Shown here: positions 55,364-63,843 of the stretch, piece after piece
Numbering within the stretch: the first letter of the stretch is position 1
How the letters are laid out: each line of letters starts with the position of its first letter
Source of the DNA: an uncultured Scytonema sp.
GTDB lineage: Bacteria; Cyanobacteriota; Cyanobacteriia; Cyanobacteriales; Nostocaceae
DNA: 64,000 nucleotides
Reading direction: 5' to 3'
Assembly: GCA_937873135.1 (NCBI GenBank)
Contig: CALMVQ010000071.1
Location: 1-64,000 of the forward strand
Made by a program: the position numbers and the translations under genes
The notes under the pieces: generated by a model
What the model saw: the letters and a program-made list of their open reading frames with translations, nothing else
The model's database searches: none
What the model was told of the DNA's origin: nothing

Positions 55364-55669
55364 TCAATCAATCAATTGTCCAAGTTTATACTCAGGATTG
55401 TGTGTGATACAAATCACATATTTACCCAACTTGGGATCGAATAAGCCGATCGCACCGTAAAGATGACCTACTTTGTGTGCCAAGACAAACGCTACTGGTA
55501 TAGAAATAGGTCCGTTAATCTTCAGTAACTGTCCCCCTACTAGTTCTCCAGACTTTGCCATTTCATCCAGACGGGTGGCTGCATCTTTGACAATTTGGTC
55601 ATTCTGGGCAGGTTCCCCAAAATTGACGCGCAAAATCTCGTCTTCTAATTCCATCAGGTACGTTGTCAT
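55364..55669 (-). CDS. csx3: CRISPR-associated ring nuclease Csx3 (Crn3)
   Basis: The 101-residue protein matches Csx3 along its length: FGEPAQNDQIVKDAATRLDE, GELVGGQLLKINGPISIPVA and AHKVGHLYGAIGLFDPKLGK. Csx3 degrades cyclic tetra-adenylate, the second messenger of type III CRISPR systems, and so switches off the response. The histidine in AHKVGH and the later aspartate are likely active-site residues. It is divergent from the TIGR03985-type gene, with the two starts 19 bases apart, so they may share a promoter region. No Cas10 that would make the messenger is found in the window. Confidence 0.88.
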   Translation of the reverse strand: MTTYLMELEDEILRVNFGEPAQNDQIVKDAATRLDEMAKSGELVGGQLLKINGPISIPVAFVLAHKVGHLYGAIGLFDPKLGKYVICITHNPEYKLGQLID

Positions 55670-55688
55670 AAGTTTAACCTGTCATCGA

Positions 55689-57134
55689 ATGGCTCTATCA
55701 TACACGACGATGGAAGATGCAATTTCCAATCTGTCGTATCCTAGAGTTATACCTCACACAATTGGGCTAGTGGCCGAGCAACTATTTCAAGATATTCCCC
55801 AAGTAGAACTGCTGCAATGGTTGGCACGCGGTTCTCTCAAACAAAACCTGTGTCGGGCAATTCGTTTGTGGGTGTGGTTAAACACTCTTTACGGAGAAAG
55901 TAAGTACCGCTTGCCGTTGGCAGAATCTTTCACTTTTGCTGATTGGCGAGATAACTTTTTCACACCCACACACACCAAAGGAGAAGAGATTCCCAAATTA
56001 CATGACGCCAATTGCCCTTGTGCGAAAACTACGGCTGAGTGGTTGTTTGATGCGAAAACAGGAATTTTAGAAACAGAGTGGAAGCGATCACTCATTTCTC
56101 ATACAGCTATAGATACATCCTTACTAGATGAACTACTACAGCGACGCTTGTTTGGACTAACTCGTCGTTCCCTCCAAGGAGATTTGGAAATCTTAGCAGA
56201 ACTGGGCTGGCTTGTGTACCAAAAGAATAAATATTATCCCGTACATGAGTTCCCCTCTCATCCCACAAATATCCCACAAGAACCTACGGCTGCTAAACTT
56301 GGTGCCTATGAATGGAACTTTTTACATCCAGATTTGGCGGCGATCGCCCAAAATCATTCCCAGCAAATTGATGGAGTGCAACGCTTCTTCCTGAAACTTG
56401 ATTATGTCATTCCCTATGCCACCATAGATCAAGTCGATAACTGGCAGTATGAATTAAAAGAACTTTGGGCGAAAAAGATAGTACCACCCATCAAACTGAC
56501 TTACGACAGTGCCAGGGTTGGAAATAGCGTTAATTGCATAGTCTACCCAGTCTGCATCTACTATGTGCAGCGAGCGGTTTATCTTTGTGCTTTTGGCGAA
56601 AGTCCTGATCGAAAAACTGATTGGTATAACTTTCGTCTTGATCGCATTCAACGGATGACTCCCCTGGAGTGGAAACACCCAGTCATTCCCCAGCCTTTGC
56701 GTCAATGCTATCAAACATCCACCTTACCAAGTCCCGATGACATTGCAGTGCAATTGTCTCAAGCTTGGGGCTTTGATTTCTATTTGCCCAAACGTCTAAT
56801 GTTACTGCGATTTCAACGAGAATATCATGACCTTTATATCAAGGATACTTTTCGTCATGAAACCTTTGAGTCAATTACTTACCAGCAAACACAGCATCTG
56901 ATTACACAAGAAGTGCCACAATTCATACAACAGCAATCGTTGCTAGAAATTATCGCCCATCGCTCCCAACAAGATGCCTACTACCGCGTCTATTACCGAC
57001 ACAGAGATAATAATGTAGTTATGCGGTTAAGGGCGTGGCGTCCTCAATGCGAAGTTCTCCTTCCTTGGGATTTGAGACAAAACATGAAGAGTGAAGTGCA
57101 ACAAGAGGCGCAACTTTATGATTATGGATTTTAG
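55689..57134 (+). CDS. CRISPR-associated TIGR03985-type protein (WYL-like)
   Basis: The 481-residue product resembles the TIGR03985 family that sits beside cyanobacterial type III CRISPR genes. An N-terminal half carries a helix-turn-helix-like segment (RRLFGLTRRSLQGDLEILAE near 155-175). The middle has a WYL-type ligand-binding fold with YPVCIYYVQRAVYLCAFGES, and the C-terminus YYRVYYRHRDNNVVMRLRAW fits the same. WYL proteins regulate CRISPR-Cas transcription in response to nucleotides. ATG 55689 was chosen because csx3 starts opposite at 55669; MEDAISN at 55710 is possible and the frame is open further upstream over csx3. Confidence 0.78.
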   Translation: MALSYTTMEDAISNLSYPRVIPHTIGLVAEQLFQDIPQVELLQWLARGSLKQNLCRAIRLWVWLNTLYGESKYRLPLAESFTFADWRDNFFTPTHTKGEEIPKLHDANCPCAKTTAEWLFDAKTGILETEWKRSLISHTAIDTSLLDELLQRRLFGLTRRSLQGDLEILAELGWLVYQKNKYYPVHEFPSHPTNIPQEPTAAKLGAYEWNFLHPDLAAIAQNHSQQIDGVQRFFLKLDYVIPYATIDQVDNWQYELKELWAKKIVPPIKLTYDSARVGNSVNCIVYPVCIYYVQRAVYLCAFGESPDRKTDWYNFRLDRIQRMTPLEWKHPVIPQPLRQCYQTSTLPSPDDIAVQLSQAWGFDFYLPKRLMLLRFQREYHDLYIKDTFRHETFESITYQQTQHLITQEVPQFIQQQSLLEIIAHRSQQDAYYRVYYRHRDNNVVMRLRAWRPQCEVLLPWDLRQNMKSEVQQEAQLYDYGF

Positions 57135-57138
57135 ATCA

Positions 57139-57524
57139 ATGAATACAACAGAATTGACAGAAAGATTTGAAACCGCATTGATATACGATCGCCGCCCTTT
57201 TACATGATGCAATATGAGAGCAAGGAGGTTAACATATTTAACAGTAAATTCACATGTATTTTGTTTTATGTGTGTATTAAAATTTATAAATACACGGTGT
57301 GTGACACTAAACCTAAACCCCCTTACCTTGAGCGGAAAACCAGATACTTAGAGCAATTACGTCATACTTCTCCCTCAGTAAGGCTGTTATCGTTAGCAGA
57401 CAAACTGCACAATGCTTCCTTTGTTCTGGCAGAATGGCAACAACGAGGAGATGTTATTTGGAATAACTTTAATGCTCGTCAGCAGAAAACATTGTGGTTT
57501 TATCAGTCGATAGCTGAATGCTGA
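57139..57524 (+). pseudogene. HD-domain phosphohydrolase with internal deletion
   Basis: The start reads MNTTELTERFETALIY, then sequence jumps to a HIP1-like CGATCGCC followed in another frame by AALLHDA and a stop, where an intact protein has its HD motif (LLHDAVEDQGG). The C-terminal part from 57310 reads ERKTRYLEQLRHTSPSVRLL and SLADKLHNASFVLAE, as in bacterial HD-domain ppGpp-hydrolase-like proteins. The region that should carry the first metal-binding histidine is missing, so it is inactive. Confidence 0.75.
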
Positions 57525-57597
57525 TGCAAAAATTTCCAATTGACAGTAAGACGTGTACATTACATAAAAGAGAATACGTCATCAGAGGAGTTTAGTA

Positions 57598-58500
57598 ATG
57601 GGATATGTAATTGCAACGGCAAATATGAAAGGTGGCGTGGGGAAAACGACTCTCACCGTCAATTTAGCGACTTGTTTGGCGAAAGATCATGGCAAGCGAG
57701 TGCTTGTCTTGGACTTAGATTCGCAAATCAGTGCCACACTTAGTCTCATGTCACCTGTGGAATTTGCCAAGCGCCGCAAACAAAGACTGACACTTAGGTA
57801 TCTGATCAATGAAGTTATTAATCCAGAGCAAGAACAAAAAATAGCAATTCAAGAGATCGTCCATTCTCAAGTTTGTGGTTTGCCAGGGCTGGATTTACTA
57901 CCGGGAGATATCGATTTGTATGATGAATTTGTTGTGTCACAAATGCTTCATCAACAAGCAGTATATCTGAAAGAGCAAGACTTTGAAACAATTTGGAATC
58001 GATTTGAAAGATTTTTATTGACTAAGATTTTAGAACCAATTCGTCAAGAATATGATTTTATTCTGCTGGATTGCGCTCCAGGATATAATCTTTTGACTCG
58101 CAGTGCGTTAGCAACAAGTAATTTTTATGTCCTTCCTGCTAAACCCGAACCCTTATCTGTGATTGGTATTCAGTTGTTAGAAAGACGCATTGCTCATTTA
58201 AAAGACAGTCACGCACATGAAGCCGAAATGGATATAAAAATGTTAGGAATTGTCTTTACGATGTCCAACGCTAACTTACTGACTGGAAGATACTACAAGC
58301 AAGTTATGCAACGCGTTCAACAAGATTTTGGCGATTCTAAAATTTTTCAAGCACAGATACCAGTTGATGTGAATGTTGCTAAAGCAGTTGACAGTTTTAT
58401 GCCAGTCGTTTTAAACGCTTCTCAATCATCAGGCTCAAAAGCATTCGTTCAGTTAACTAAAGAATTGTTGCAAAAGCTTGTATCTTTGGAGAGTAAGTAG
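57598..58500 (+). CDS. ParA family ATPase (second)
   Basis: The 300-residue ATPase has Walker [22 protein letters not shown]' DLDSQISAT and Walker B FILLDCAPGYNLL near 155. It lacks an adjoining parB and differs clearly from the parA at 47618. Orphan ParA proteins of this type work in positioning of protein complexes or in the segregation of mobile elements. A site GAGGAG lies before the ATG. It converges on the TPR-STAND gene with a palindrome in between. Confidence 0.9.
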   Translation: MGYVIATANMKGGVGKTTLTVNLATCLAKDHGKRVLVLDLDSQISATLSLMSPVEFAKRRKQRLTLRYLINEVINPEQEQKIAIQEIVHSQVCGLPGLDLLPGDIDLYDEFVVSQMLHQQAVYLKEQDFETIWNRFERFLLTKILEPIRQEYDFILLDCAPGYNLLTRSALATSNFYVLPAKPEPLSVIGIQLLERRIAHLKDSHAHEAEMDIKMLGIVFTMSNANLLTGRYYKQVMQRVQQDFGDSKIFQAQIPVDVNVAKAVDSFMPVVLNASQSSGSKAFVQLTKELLQKLVSLESK

Positions 58501-58586
58501 TTATCAGTAATTAGCTTTTTAGCAATTAGTACGAATTGAATTATGTCATCTGTCGAACCTATTGCTCCATCTCATAAGTAATTTAA

Positions 58587-58616
58587 GCTAATAGCTAATA
58601 GCTATTAGCTATTAGC
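58587..58616. terminator. 30-bp perfect palindrome of GCTAATA heptads
   Basis: Two GCTAATA heptads are followed by their complements, making one perfect 30-bp palindrome between two convergent genes. It could be a bidirectional terminator, although no T-run is present, or a heptad-repeat derivative. The rest of 58501-58767 holds no gene. Confidence 0.6.
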
Positions 58617-58767
58617 CTATGAGTGAGATTTTGAGCCAACACCGCGCTCTAAAAAGACGCGGATTCAGATTTGGGCTCTCGGTGATCGCTCATGAATTTT
58701 TCAATTGTAGCAATACTGATCGCTTAAGACTCTATCCACCCATAACCTCCTTGTCTTGCTTTGTTCT

Positions 58768-61602
58768 TCACCCTGTACAACTGTAACTGAAACGGCTGTA
58801 GGCCCAAGCTATAAGTATTAACACGGCTAACACCAATCCAATTACAAATGAACTTATAAAGGCGTTTTTGAGAAAACTATTCAGCTTTGCATCACTGAGT
58901 TTTCTTTGCTTTTTTTCCTCTTCCAGTTGCACCTTTAATTGATTTAATTTCGGTTCTTGTTGCTGGCGAATAAACGTTGCTAAATAGTCATGTACTAATT
59001 GATAGCGTTTGGTAGGATTTTCTTGTAGTAAAATTACTAAGCCAGATTGAACAAAAATCTCTAAAACTAAATCTAATTTGTTGACTTCCTTAGTGAAATC
59101 AGCATGCAAATTCCGTTCTAACTCGGCACGAGTCTTGAGCGGACGAGTTCCTTTTTCATCTGTTAGCAAATACAGCACCAGTTCTGCTGCCTGCTGATTC
59201 TCAGAACCACAAGCTTCAACGACTTCGGCCAGATATCGCTTCACCAGTTCTTGCTTTGGTCCGCGTTGGTAATAGTTTTCTAAAGTCGTAATATTCTCTG
59301 CTTGCAGTTGTGCCCCCACTATCTGTAACTCTATTGGGCGTACTTCTCCGAGTTCACCAGCGAGATCCTTAACGAGTTCATCAACTAAATCAGGTTCTAA
59401 GTGGAAATGAGAACGATTGGTTAAGCATTCAATAATTGATTTGGCATCCGCAGGTGAAAAATTTCCCAACTTGTAAAGGACATTGTTGCTAAGAATATCA
59501 TTGCTAATAATGTTCATACAGGGTGCGTCATTGCACTCCAGTAAATAATGCAAGTAATCTACCCGCAGTGACAAAATTACCTTCACAGACAGAATATTGA
59601 GACACTCTCCCAAAAACTCAAAAAATTGCCACCTTTGCGTTGGTTCGGTAGCAACAAAGATGAATTCTTCAAACTGGTCAAAAATTATTACTGGACGCAA
59701 ATTATGCAACACGCTTTGCCGCAACAGATTTAGAAGGGAGTGGAAAGGGGGAGGAGGAATGGAGTGTGCTGATATATTCTCCGCGTCCTCCTGTATCCCT
59801 TTTTCTGCCAGAGCTTTTGACAGTGACCTATGTAATTCCTCTACCCAATTAGTGTAAACTCGTAGCGATACAGGCAAATTGTCTTGAATGCCGATCGCTT
59901 TGTTTTTTAAAGCTGGTACTAGTCCCGCATTTACGAGTGAACTTTTACCGACGCCTGACTGTCCGTAAATGACTATCAACTTATAGTCAGGACGCGCAAT
60001 ACGTTCTATCAAACGTTCGACATCCAATTGGCGACCAGATGCTGTAATCTCTGGAGTTATATTCTCCTGTGGAGGAGAGCTTGCACGCGATGTCAAGACA
60101 AAGCGTTGGGATAAATTCGCCTGTCGAGTTGCCTCCAGCCACCCTGCACCAATAAATGCCCGCAATCCATACTTTTGCTCAATTGAGCGCCGTTCCAGCC
60201 TGGTATGATACGCTTCTAGATATCGCTTTTGTTGGAAGTAAAGTTTTTGCAAATTCTTCAGGATATTGATATAAAGCTGCGGATTTTTGTCAGAAATTCC
60301 CCCTTTTTTCGCTGTTTCTAAAGTAATAATAGCTAATGAGTATTTTTCTAAGTATTCTTCCGCTTGTGCGCGGATAAACAGATAGAAAATAGATGGTGAA
60401 GTAGGGATATTATTTTGATTATGTCCTAAAGCTTCCAATGCTTTTTCGGCATTTTCTCTTGCTTCATTCCAATTGTTATTTGCGAGAGCAACTTCAGCTA
60501 AAAAGCTATAGTCTTGAGCTATTTTCACTCCATTTTTTTCATCTTCATGCAAGTTCAAAGCTTTTTCAGACAATCTTTTCAACTGCTTCCAGTCTTTTAA
60601 ATCTCGCAGAATGAGCCCAAATTTATCAATTGAATTGGCTATTAAATCTGGGCGTTGAGCTTCATAAAAAACTTTCAAACACAGATGAAGAGAGTTTCTA
60701 GTTGCTTGTAGATATTTTGCTTTCAAATCTTGGTCTTCTTCCAATATTGAAAGATAATCTCTATCCTGATAATGAGTATTTCTAGTTTTTTCGTAATAAC
60801 AAAATGTAATATGGCTTAAGACTTTACCTTGCCGTTCTAAATTATGAATTTGCTGCCAAAAAGCCAAACTTCTGTGATAATGCTCAAGAGCAGTATCTAG
60901 ATGATGATTAACATATTCAGTTAATCCCAATAAATATTCAATACTTGCTAGAGCTTCCGGTTCTATGACTTGTCCGGAACTTTGCAAGTCTTGCCAAGCT
61001 GATTTGATTTCCCGACAATTTTCTATAGAAAAGGTAGAACTATCAGCAAAGAATTGGGCTGCTGTTTGTGACAAAAAGTCAATCAACTCAGTAGGTGCGA
61101 TCGCAAACTTTTTAGTCGTTGTCCAACTTTCCAAATCGGGAGCAAACTGCATCATCTGCTTGTGGACTTCGTCATCAATCCACAAAACCAACGGAAAGGG
61201 AAAATTATTGCGAAACTCCTCGCGCACTTGATTGGCTGAACTAAGCATTTGATCGAGATTCTGTACGGTTTCTAAACCCGACACCATCAAGGCATTTGGC
61301 ACTTGATCCCGTAATTTCTCTCGAATACCGGTATATAAAGTTCTTTCAAAATTACTCAGAATCAGGAAGCTAAATTCAACGTGACAAATTTCCCGCAACC
61401 GTTCCATCAAAAGCGATCGCCATTTAGCATAGTTGCACCGTGCCAAAATCAGTTTAAACTGCCCAACAGAAGACTCAATTGCCCAAGCCAGTTGTTGCAG
61501 TGCCTTTTCATCAAAAGAGTGAAGAGAGACGAGAGTTTTATCCTCCCCAACTTCCTCCCTCTCATTTCCTTCCTTGGCGATCTTGGCGTCTTGGCGGTTC
61601 AT
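58768..61602 (-). CDS. TPR - STAND-type ATPase with C-terminal membrane helix
   Basis: About 944 residues in three parts. Residues 1-200 hold an N-terminal domain (AIESSVGQFKLILARCNYAK, FPFPLVLWIDDEVHKQMMQF). Residues about 205-480 are TPR-like helical repeats (YLLGLTEYVNHHLDTALEHY, KLYFQQKRYLEAYHTRLERR). Residues 510-880 form a STAND-like P-loop ATPase with Walker A IYGQSGVGKSSLVNAG near 540-553 and Walker B PVIIFDQFEEFIF. A coiled coil and one hydrophobic helix (SSFVIGLVLAVLILIAWAY) end the chain. It follows the smaller ATPase gene by 51 bases. ATG 61602 is preferred because GGAAGAAG precedes it. The layout recalls sensor ATPases of defence or signalling systems; the role is unknown. Confidence 0.8.
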   Translation of the reverse strand: MNRQDAKIAKEGNEREEVGEDKTLVSLHSFDEKALQQLAWAIESSVGQFKLILARCNYAKWRSLLMERLREICHVEFSFLILSNFERTLYTGIREKLRDQVPNALMVSGLETVQNLDQMLSSANQVREEFRNNFPFPLVLWIDDEVHKQMMQFAPDLESWTTTKKFAIAPTELIDFLSQTAAQFFADSSTFSIENCREIKSAWQDLQSSGQVIEPEALASIEYLLGLTEYVNHHLDTALEHYHRSLAFWQQIHNLERQGKVLSHITFCYYEKTRNTHYQDRDYLSILEEDQDLKAKYLQATRNSLHLCLKVFYEAQRPDLIANSIDKFGLILRDLKDWKQLKRLSEKALNLHEDEKNGVKIAQDYSFLAEVALANNNWNEARENAEKALEALGHNQNNIPTSPSIFYLFIRAQAEEYLEKYSLAIITLETAKKGGISDKNPQLYINILKNLQKLYFQQKRYLEAYHTRLERRSIEQKYGLRAFIGAGWLEATRQANLSQRFVLTSRASSPPQENITPEITASGRQLDVERLIERIARPDYKLIVIYGQSGVGKSSLVNAGLVPALKNKAIGIQDNLPVSLRVYTNWVEELHRSLSKALAEKGIQEDAENISAHSIPPPPFHSLLNLLRQSVLHNLRPVIIFDQFEEFIFVATEPTQRWQFFEFLGECLNILSVKVILSLRVDYLHYLLECNDAPCMNIISNDILSNNVLYKLGNFSPADAKSIIECLTNRSHFHLEPDLVDELVKDLAGELGEVRPIELQIVGAQLQAENITTLENYYQRGPKQELVKRYLAEVVEACGSENQQAAELVLYLLTDEKGTRPLKTRAELERNLHADFTKEVNKLDLVLEIFVQSGLVILLQENPTKRYQLVHDYLATFIRQQQEPKLNQLKVQLEEEKKQRKLSDAKLNSFLKNAFISSFVIGLVLAVLILIAWAYSRFSYSCTG
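61572..61599. repeat. NCCAAGA-type dispersed repeat at a gene start
   Basis: The complement strand reads CGCCAAGACGCCAAGATCGC, a known kind of dispersed cyanobacterial repeat. It forms codons 2-11 of the STAND gene (NRQDAKIAKE). A relative lies at 63722-63748. Confidence 0.6.
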
Positions 61603-61653
61603 AAAATCTTCTTCCAACACAACAGTCGCAGTTCATGAACTATATTAGGATTG

Positions 61654-63003
61654 CTATAATTTCAACTCTTTCGCCTCTGCCAAAATCGGATTGACATCGA
61701 ACCAAGTCTCACCGCAATCGCGATACTCAAACACAAACCGACTGCGAATCAGCTTCTGATATCCTTGATCATCATTGACCTTTTTCGTTTGCTTAACTTG
61801 GCGGAGCAACTCCCACTCATCATTAGAAATGGGCATAGTCATTTCATTGCGGCGATCTCTGATTACATATTCTAAAGTATCACGAGAAAGAGGAAGTGAC
61901 ATTTCTTCCATAATCCACGTGTTCAGTAGCCGCAGCAAGTCTCGCACATGACCACCACTCACTTTACACAAACGTTCTAGAGTCTCGACGTGCTCGAAAA
62001 TAAAGGTAATGTTACGGCGACGCTGGTCGGGTCTCAAATCAGGATAAGCTCTTGCCAGTACCATCTCTTGCAAAAGATGCACTCCCTCTTCGTGGACATT
62101 GCCATCGGGCCATTGTACTGGTACCATTGGTAAGACTTTGGGGTCTTCCACAAAGCGCTGAGTGAGCATTCCATAATCATTGCAGAACTTCAAAGCCAGT
62201 GGCATTGTATAAACCAGATGACAATTTAGCTTCGTCAAATACTCACCCTGATCAATAAACAGGTATTCTTGTTGGGGACGCCCCCAAGACTTCGGACGGT
62301 TATCAATGCGATCAAGATTATCGACAATCACCACCAGCCCTTTTTTACCCTGCTGTTTCAGTTTAGCGATCGCAGGTTCCAAGAGTTCGTTGTTGATCCC
62401 TTCCAGCAGCTTAGTTTTTTGTGGCCCGAGATACTGATTTAGTTTTTCCCGCAGAGTCCCATCACTTTTTGCTTTAGCAGTGATTTCCCCAATGCCAAGA
62501 TAGAGAGAAAACTTTTCTTTTTCAGTAGTTACACCCACACTTTCAGCACCAGGCACCTTAATTTTTACCCCTGTTACCTCTGTATTCAAGACCCTAGCCA
62601 CCCCTTGCAGCAACTCCTTGAGTCTGTTAGGTTCCTGAAGGTGAAGTTTTTCGATACTTTGACTAACACGATGGGCGATCGCCAGTAGCACATCAGCAAT
62701 ATCCACATCAGTCATTTCTAAATCTTCGCTAGACTCAAAATAGACGACGTGAAAACCTTCTGTTTCCAGTTCCAGCTTCAGCTTCAGTAATTCCGTAGAC
62801 TTACCACAACCAATATGCCCAGTAAATAAAGTGCGTGTGAAGCTATCGGGCAAAAATGTAATTTTCTTCTTCAATTTACCGATAATATCACCACCACGCA
62901 CGGAGGAGAAGTCAATATAATACTGCTTATCTGACTGATTATTAACGACCAGAGTCCGGCTGGGATCTGTTGCCTCAAAAAATTTGCGTAAATCTATTGT
63001 CAT
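61654..63003 (-). CDS. P-loop ATPase, partner of the STAND gene
   Basis: The 449-residue ATPase has Walker A LFTGHIGCGKSTELLKL near 60-75 and Walker B LVVIVDNLDRID near 223-234. It resembles KAP/STAND-like regulatory ATPases of cyanobacteria with a helical C-terminus (HVRDLLRLLNTWIMEEMSLP) that reads like a winged-helix region. It is the first gene of a two-gene unit. Two ATPases with no catalytic effector domain in sight suggest a switch or sensor role; this is inferred. ATG 63003 starts MTIDLRKFFEATDPSR. Confidence 0.82.
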   Translation of the reverse strand: MTIDLRKFFEATDPSRTLVVNNQSDKQYYIDFSSVRGGDIIGKLKKKITFLPDSFTRTLFTGHIGCGKSTELLKLKLELETEGFHVVYFESSEDLEMTDVDIADVLLAIAHRVSQSIEKLHLQEPNRLKELLQGVARVLNTEVTGVKIKVPGAESVGVTTEKEKFSLYLGIGEITAKAKSDGTLREKLNQYLGPQKTKLLEGINNELLEPAIAKLKQQGKKGLVVIVDNLDRIDNRPKSWGRPQQEYLFIDQGEYLTKLNCHLVYTMPLALKFCNDYGMLTQRFVEDPKVLPMVPVQWPDGNVHEEGVHLLQEMVLARAYPDLRPDQRRRNITFIFEHVETLERLCKVSGGHVRDLLRLLNTWIMEEMSLPLSRDTLEYVIRDRRNEMTMPISNDEWELLRQVKQTKKVNDDQGYQKLIRSRFVFEYRDCGETWFDVNPILAEAKELKL

Positions 63004-63130
63004 AAAGCGTACAATTAAGCTGTTCTTTTGTCATCCTTAATAAATAGGATATACATTCCCGTATTTTCAAGGATATCTATACTTACAGCATCCACAACCA
63101 ACTTTTCGGTAACTTAGCAATTTTCTCTCC

Positions 63131-63329
63131 AGATCCCCGACAACTCTTACGGATACAGCTAGCGAATGAGGGGTATCACCCCTCATGAACGATAAATCAA
63201 CTATTTCGTTGCTGTTTCAAGACGCGATCGCCTGTGCGAGTCTCGTCTCGAAAAGCCGATAAAATCGTTGGGGTGTGGGGTCAGACCCAGCATTCGCGCC
63301 TCAGCATCCTCTAAGAAGTCGGGGATCTT
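63131..63329. repeat. inverted-repeat element (AGATCCCCGAC ends) with internal hairpin
   Basis: AGATCCCCGAC at 63131-63141 and GTCGGGGATCT near 63319-63329 bound this unit. Inside, ATGAGGGGT and ACCCCTCAT (63166-63186) form a 9-bp hairpin with loop ATC. Both are common in dispersed repeats of these genomes. No gene is present. Confidence 0.6.
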
Positions 63330-63340
63330 TGGACAATAAG

Positions 63341-63550
63341 CTATGATTCTAAGTTTTTAACGTGTTCCTGAATCAACTGTGGTATCTTTGCAAAATCTTC
63401 TGGAGTTTTCGGAAGTGGATACCACACTCTGTTTTCAGAATCAGCAGCAAAACGGTCAACAAATTTATAAAAAGCTTCTTTATCACTTGGGTAAGCAACA
63501 ATGTAAGCTCGCAATTCAGCTTTACTCATCTTGTCAAAATCAGGTTTCAT
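63341..63550 (-). CDS. DUF6887-like small protein
   Basis: The 69-residue product begins MKPDFDKMSKAELRAYIVAY and has YKFVDRFAADSE and WYPLP, which I know as the DUF6887 pattern of cyanobacteria. These proteins are encoded with a DUF6888 partner and may form a toxin-antitoxin-like or mobile gene pair; function is unproven. The start overlaps the stop of the DUF6888 remnant (ATGA). ATG 63550 is favoured over a start five codons upstream. Confidence 0.7.
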   Translation of the reverse strand: MKPDFDKMSKAELRAYIVAYPSDKEAFYKFVDRFAADSENRVWYPLPKTPEDFAKIPQLIQEHVKNLES

Positions 63551-63675
63551 GTTATGAAGCTCCATGTACCATTTCGCTTAACTTCAATTTCCAATTCCTG
63601 TCCTGAGAGGATAAAGATATTGCCAGTACGCTTATCTAGACGTAATAACACTATGGATCTGGGAATCGAAGCAAC
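63547..63675 (-). pseudogene. DUF6888-like gene, 5'-truncated
   Basis: The frame ending at the ATGA overlap reads IVLLRLDKRTGNIFILSGQE then LEIEVKRNGTWSFIT, the C-terminal part of DUF6888 proteins. It is cut by a stop at 63676-63678, so the first part (about 25 residues) and a start codon are missing. Upstream lies a CCAAGA-type repeat (63722-63748), which may mark the break. Confidence 0.65.
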
Positions 63676-63808
63676 TTACAACTCAATTACTCCCTTCCCG
63701 CTAGAAGAATACCGATATATAAAACCGCCAAGATGCCAAGAACGCCAAGTTTGAAGATCAAGAAGATAGGTAATCTTACACCGGGAAGGGAGTAATAAGC
63801 TAATTATA

Positions 63809-63837
63809 TTGACATTATGATATATATGTCATATATT
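63809..63837 (+). promoter_or_regulatory. sigma70-type promoter with dyad operator
   Basis: TTGACA (63809-63814) and TATATT (63832-63837) are separated by exactly 17 bases. The dyad TGACAT-N10-ATGTCA (63810-63815 and 63826-63831) spans the spacer, a likely operator for a self-repressing toxin-antitoxin pair. The start codon at 63844 lies seven bases after the -10 box, so the transcript may be leaderless. Confidence 0.7.
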
Positions 63838-63843
63838 CTCTAA

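Noticed and set aside
52900-57200. CRISPR array expected near the csx3 and RAMP genes
   Set aside because: No regularly spaced direct repeats were found here or elsewhere in the window; heptad arrays have no spacers.
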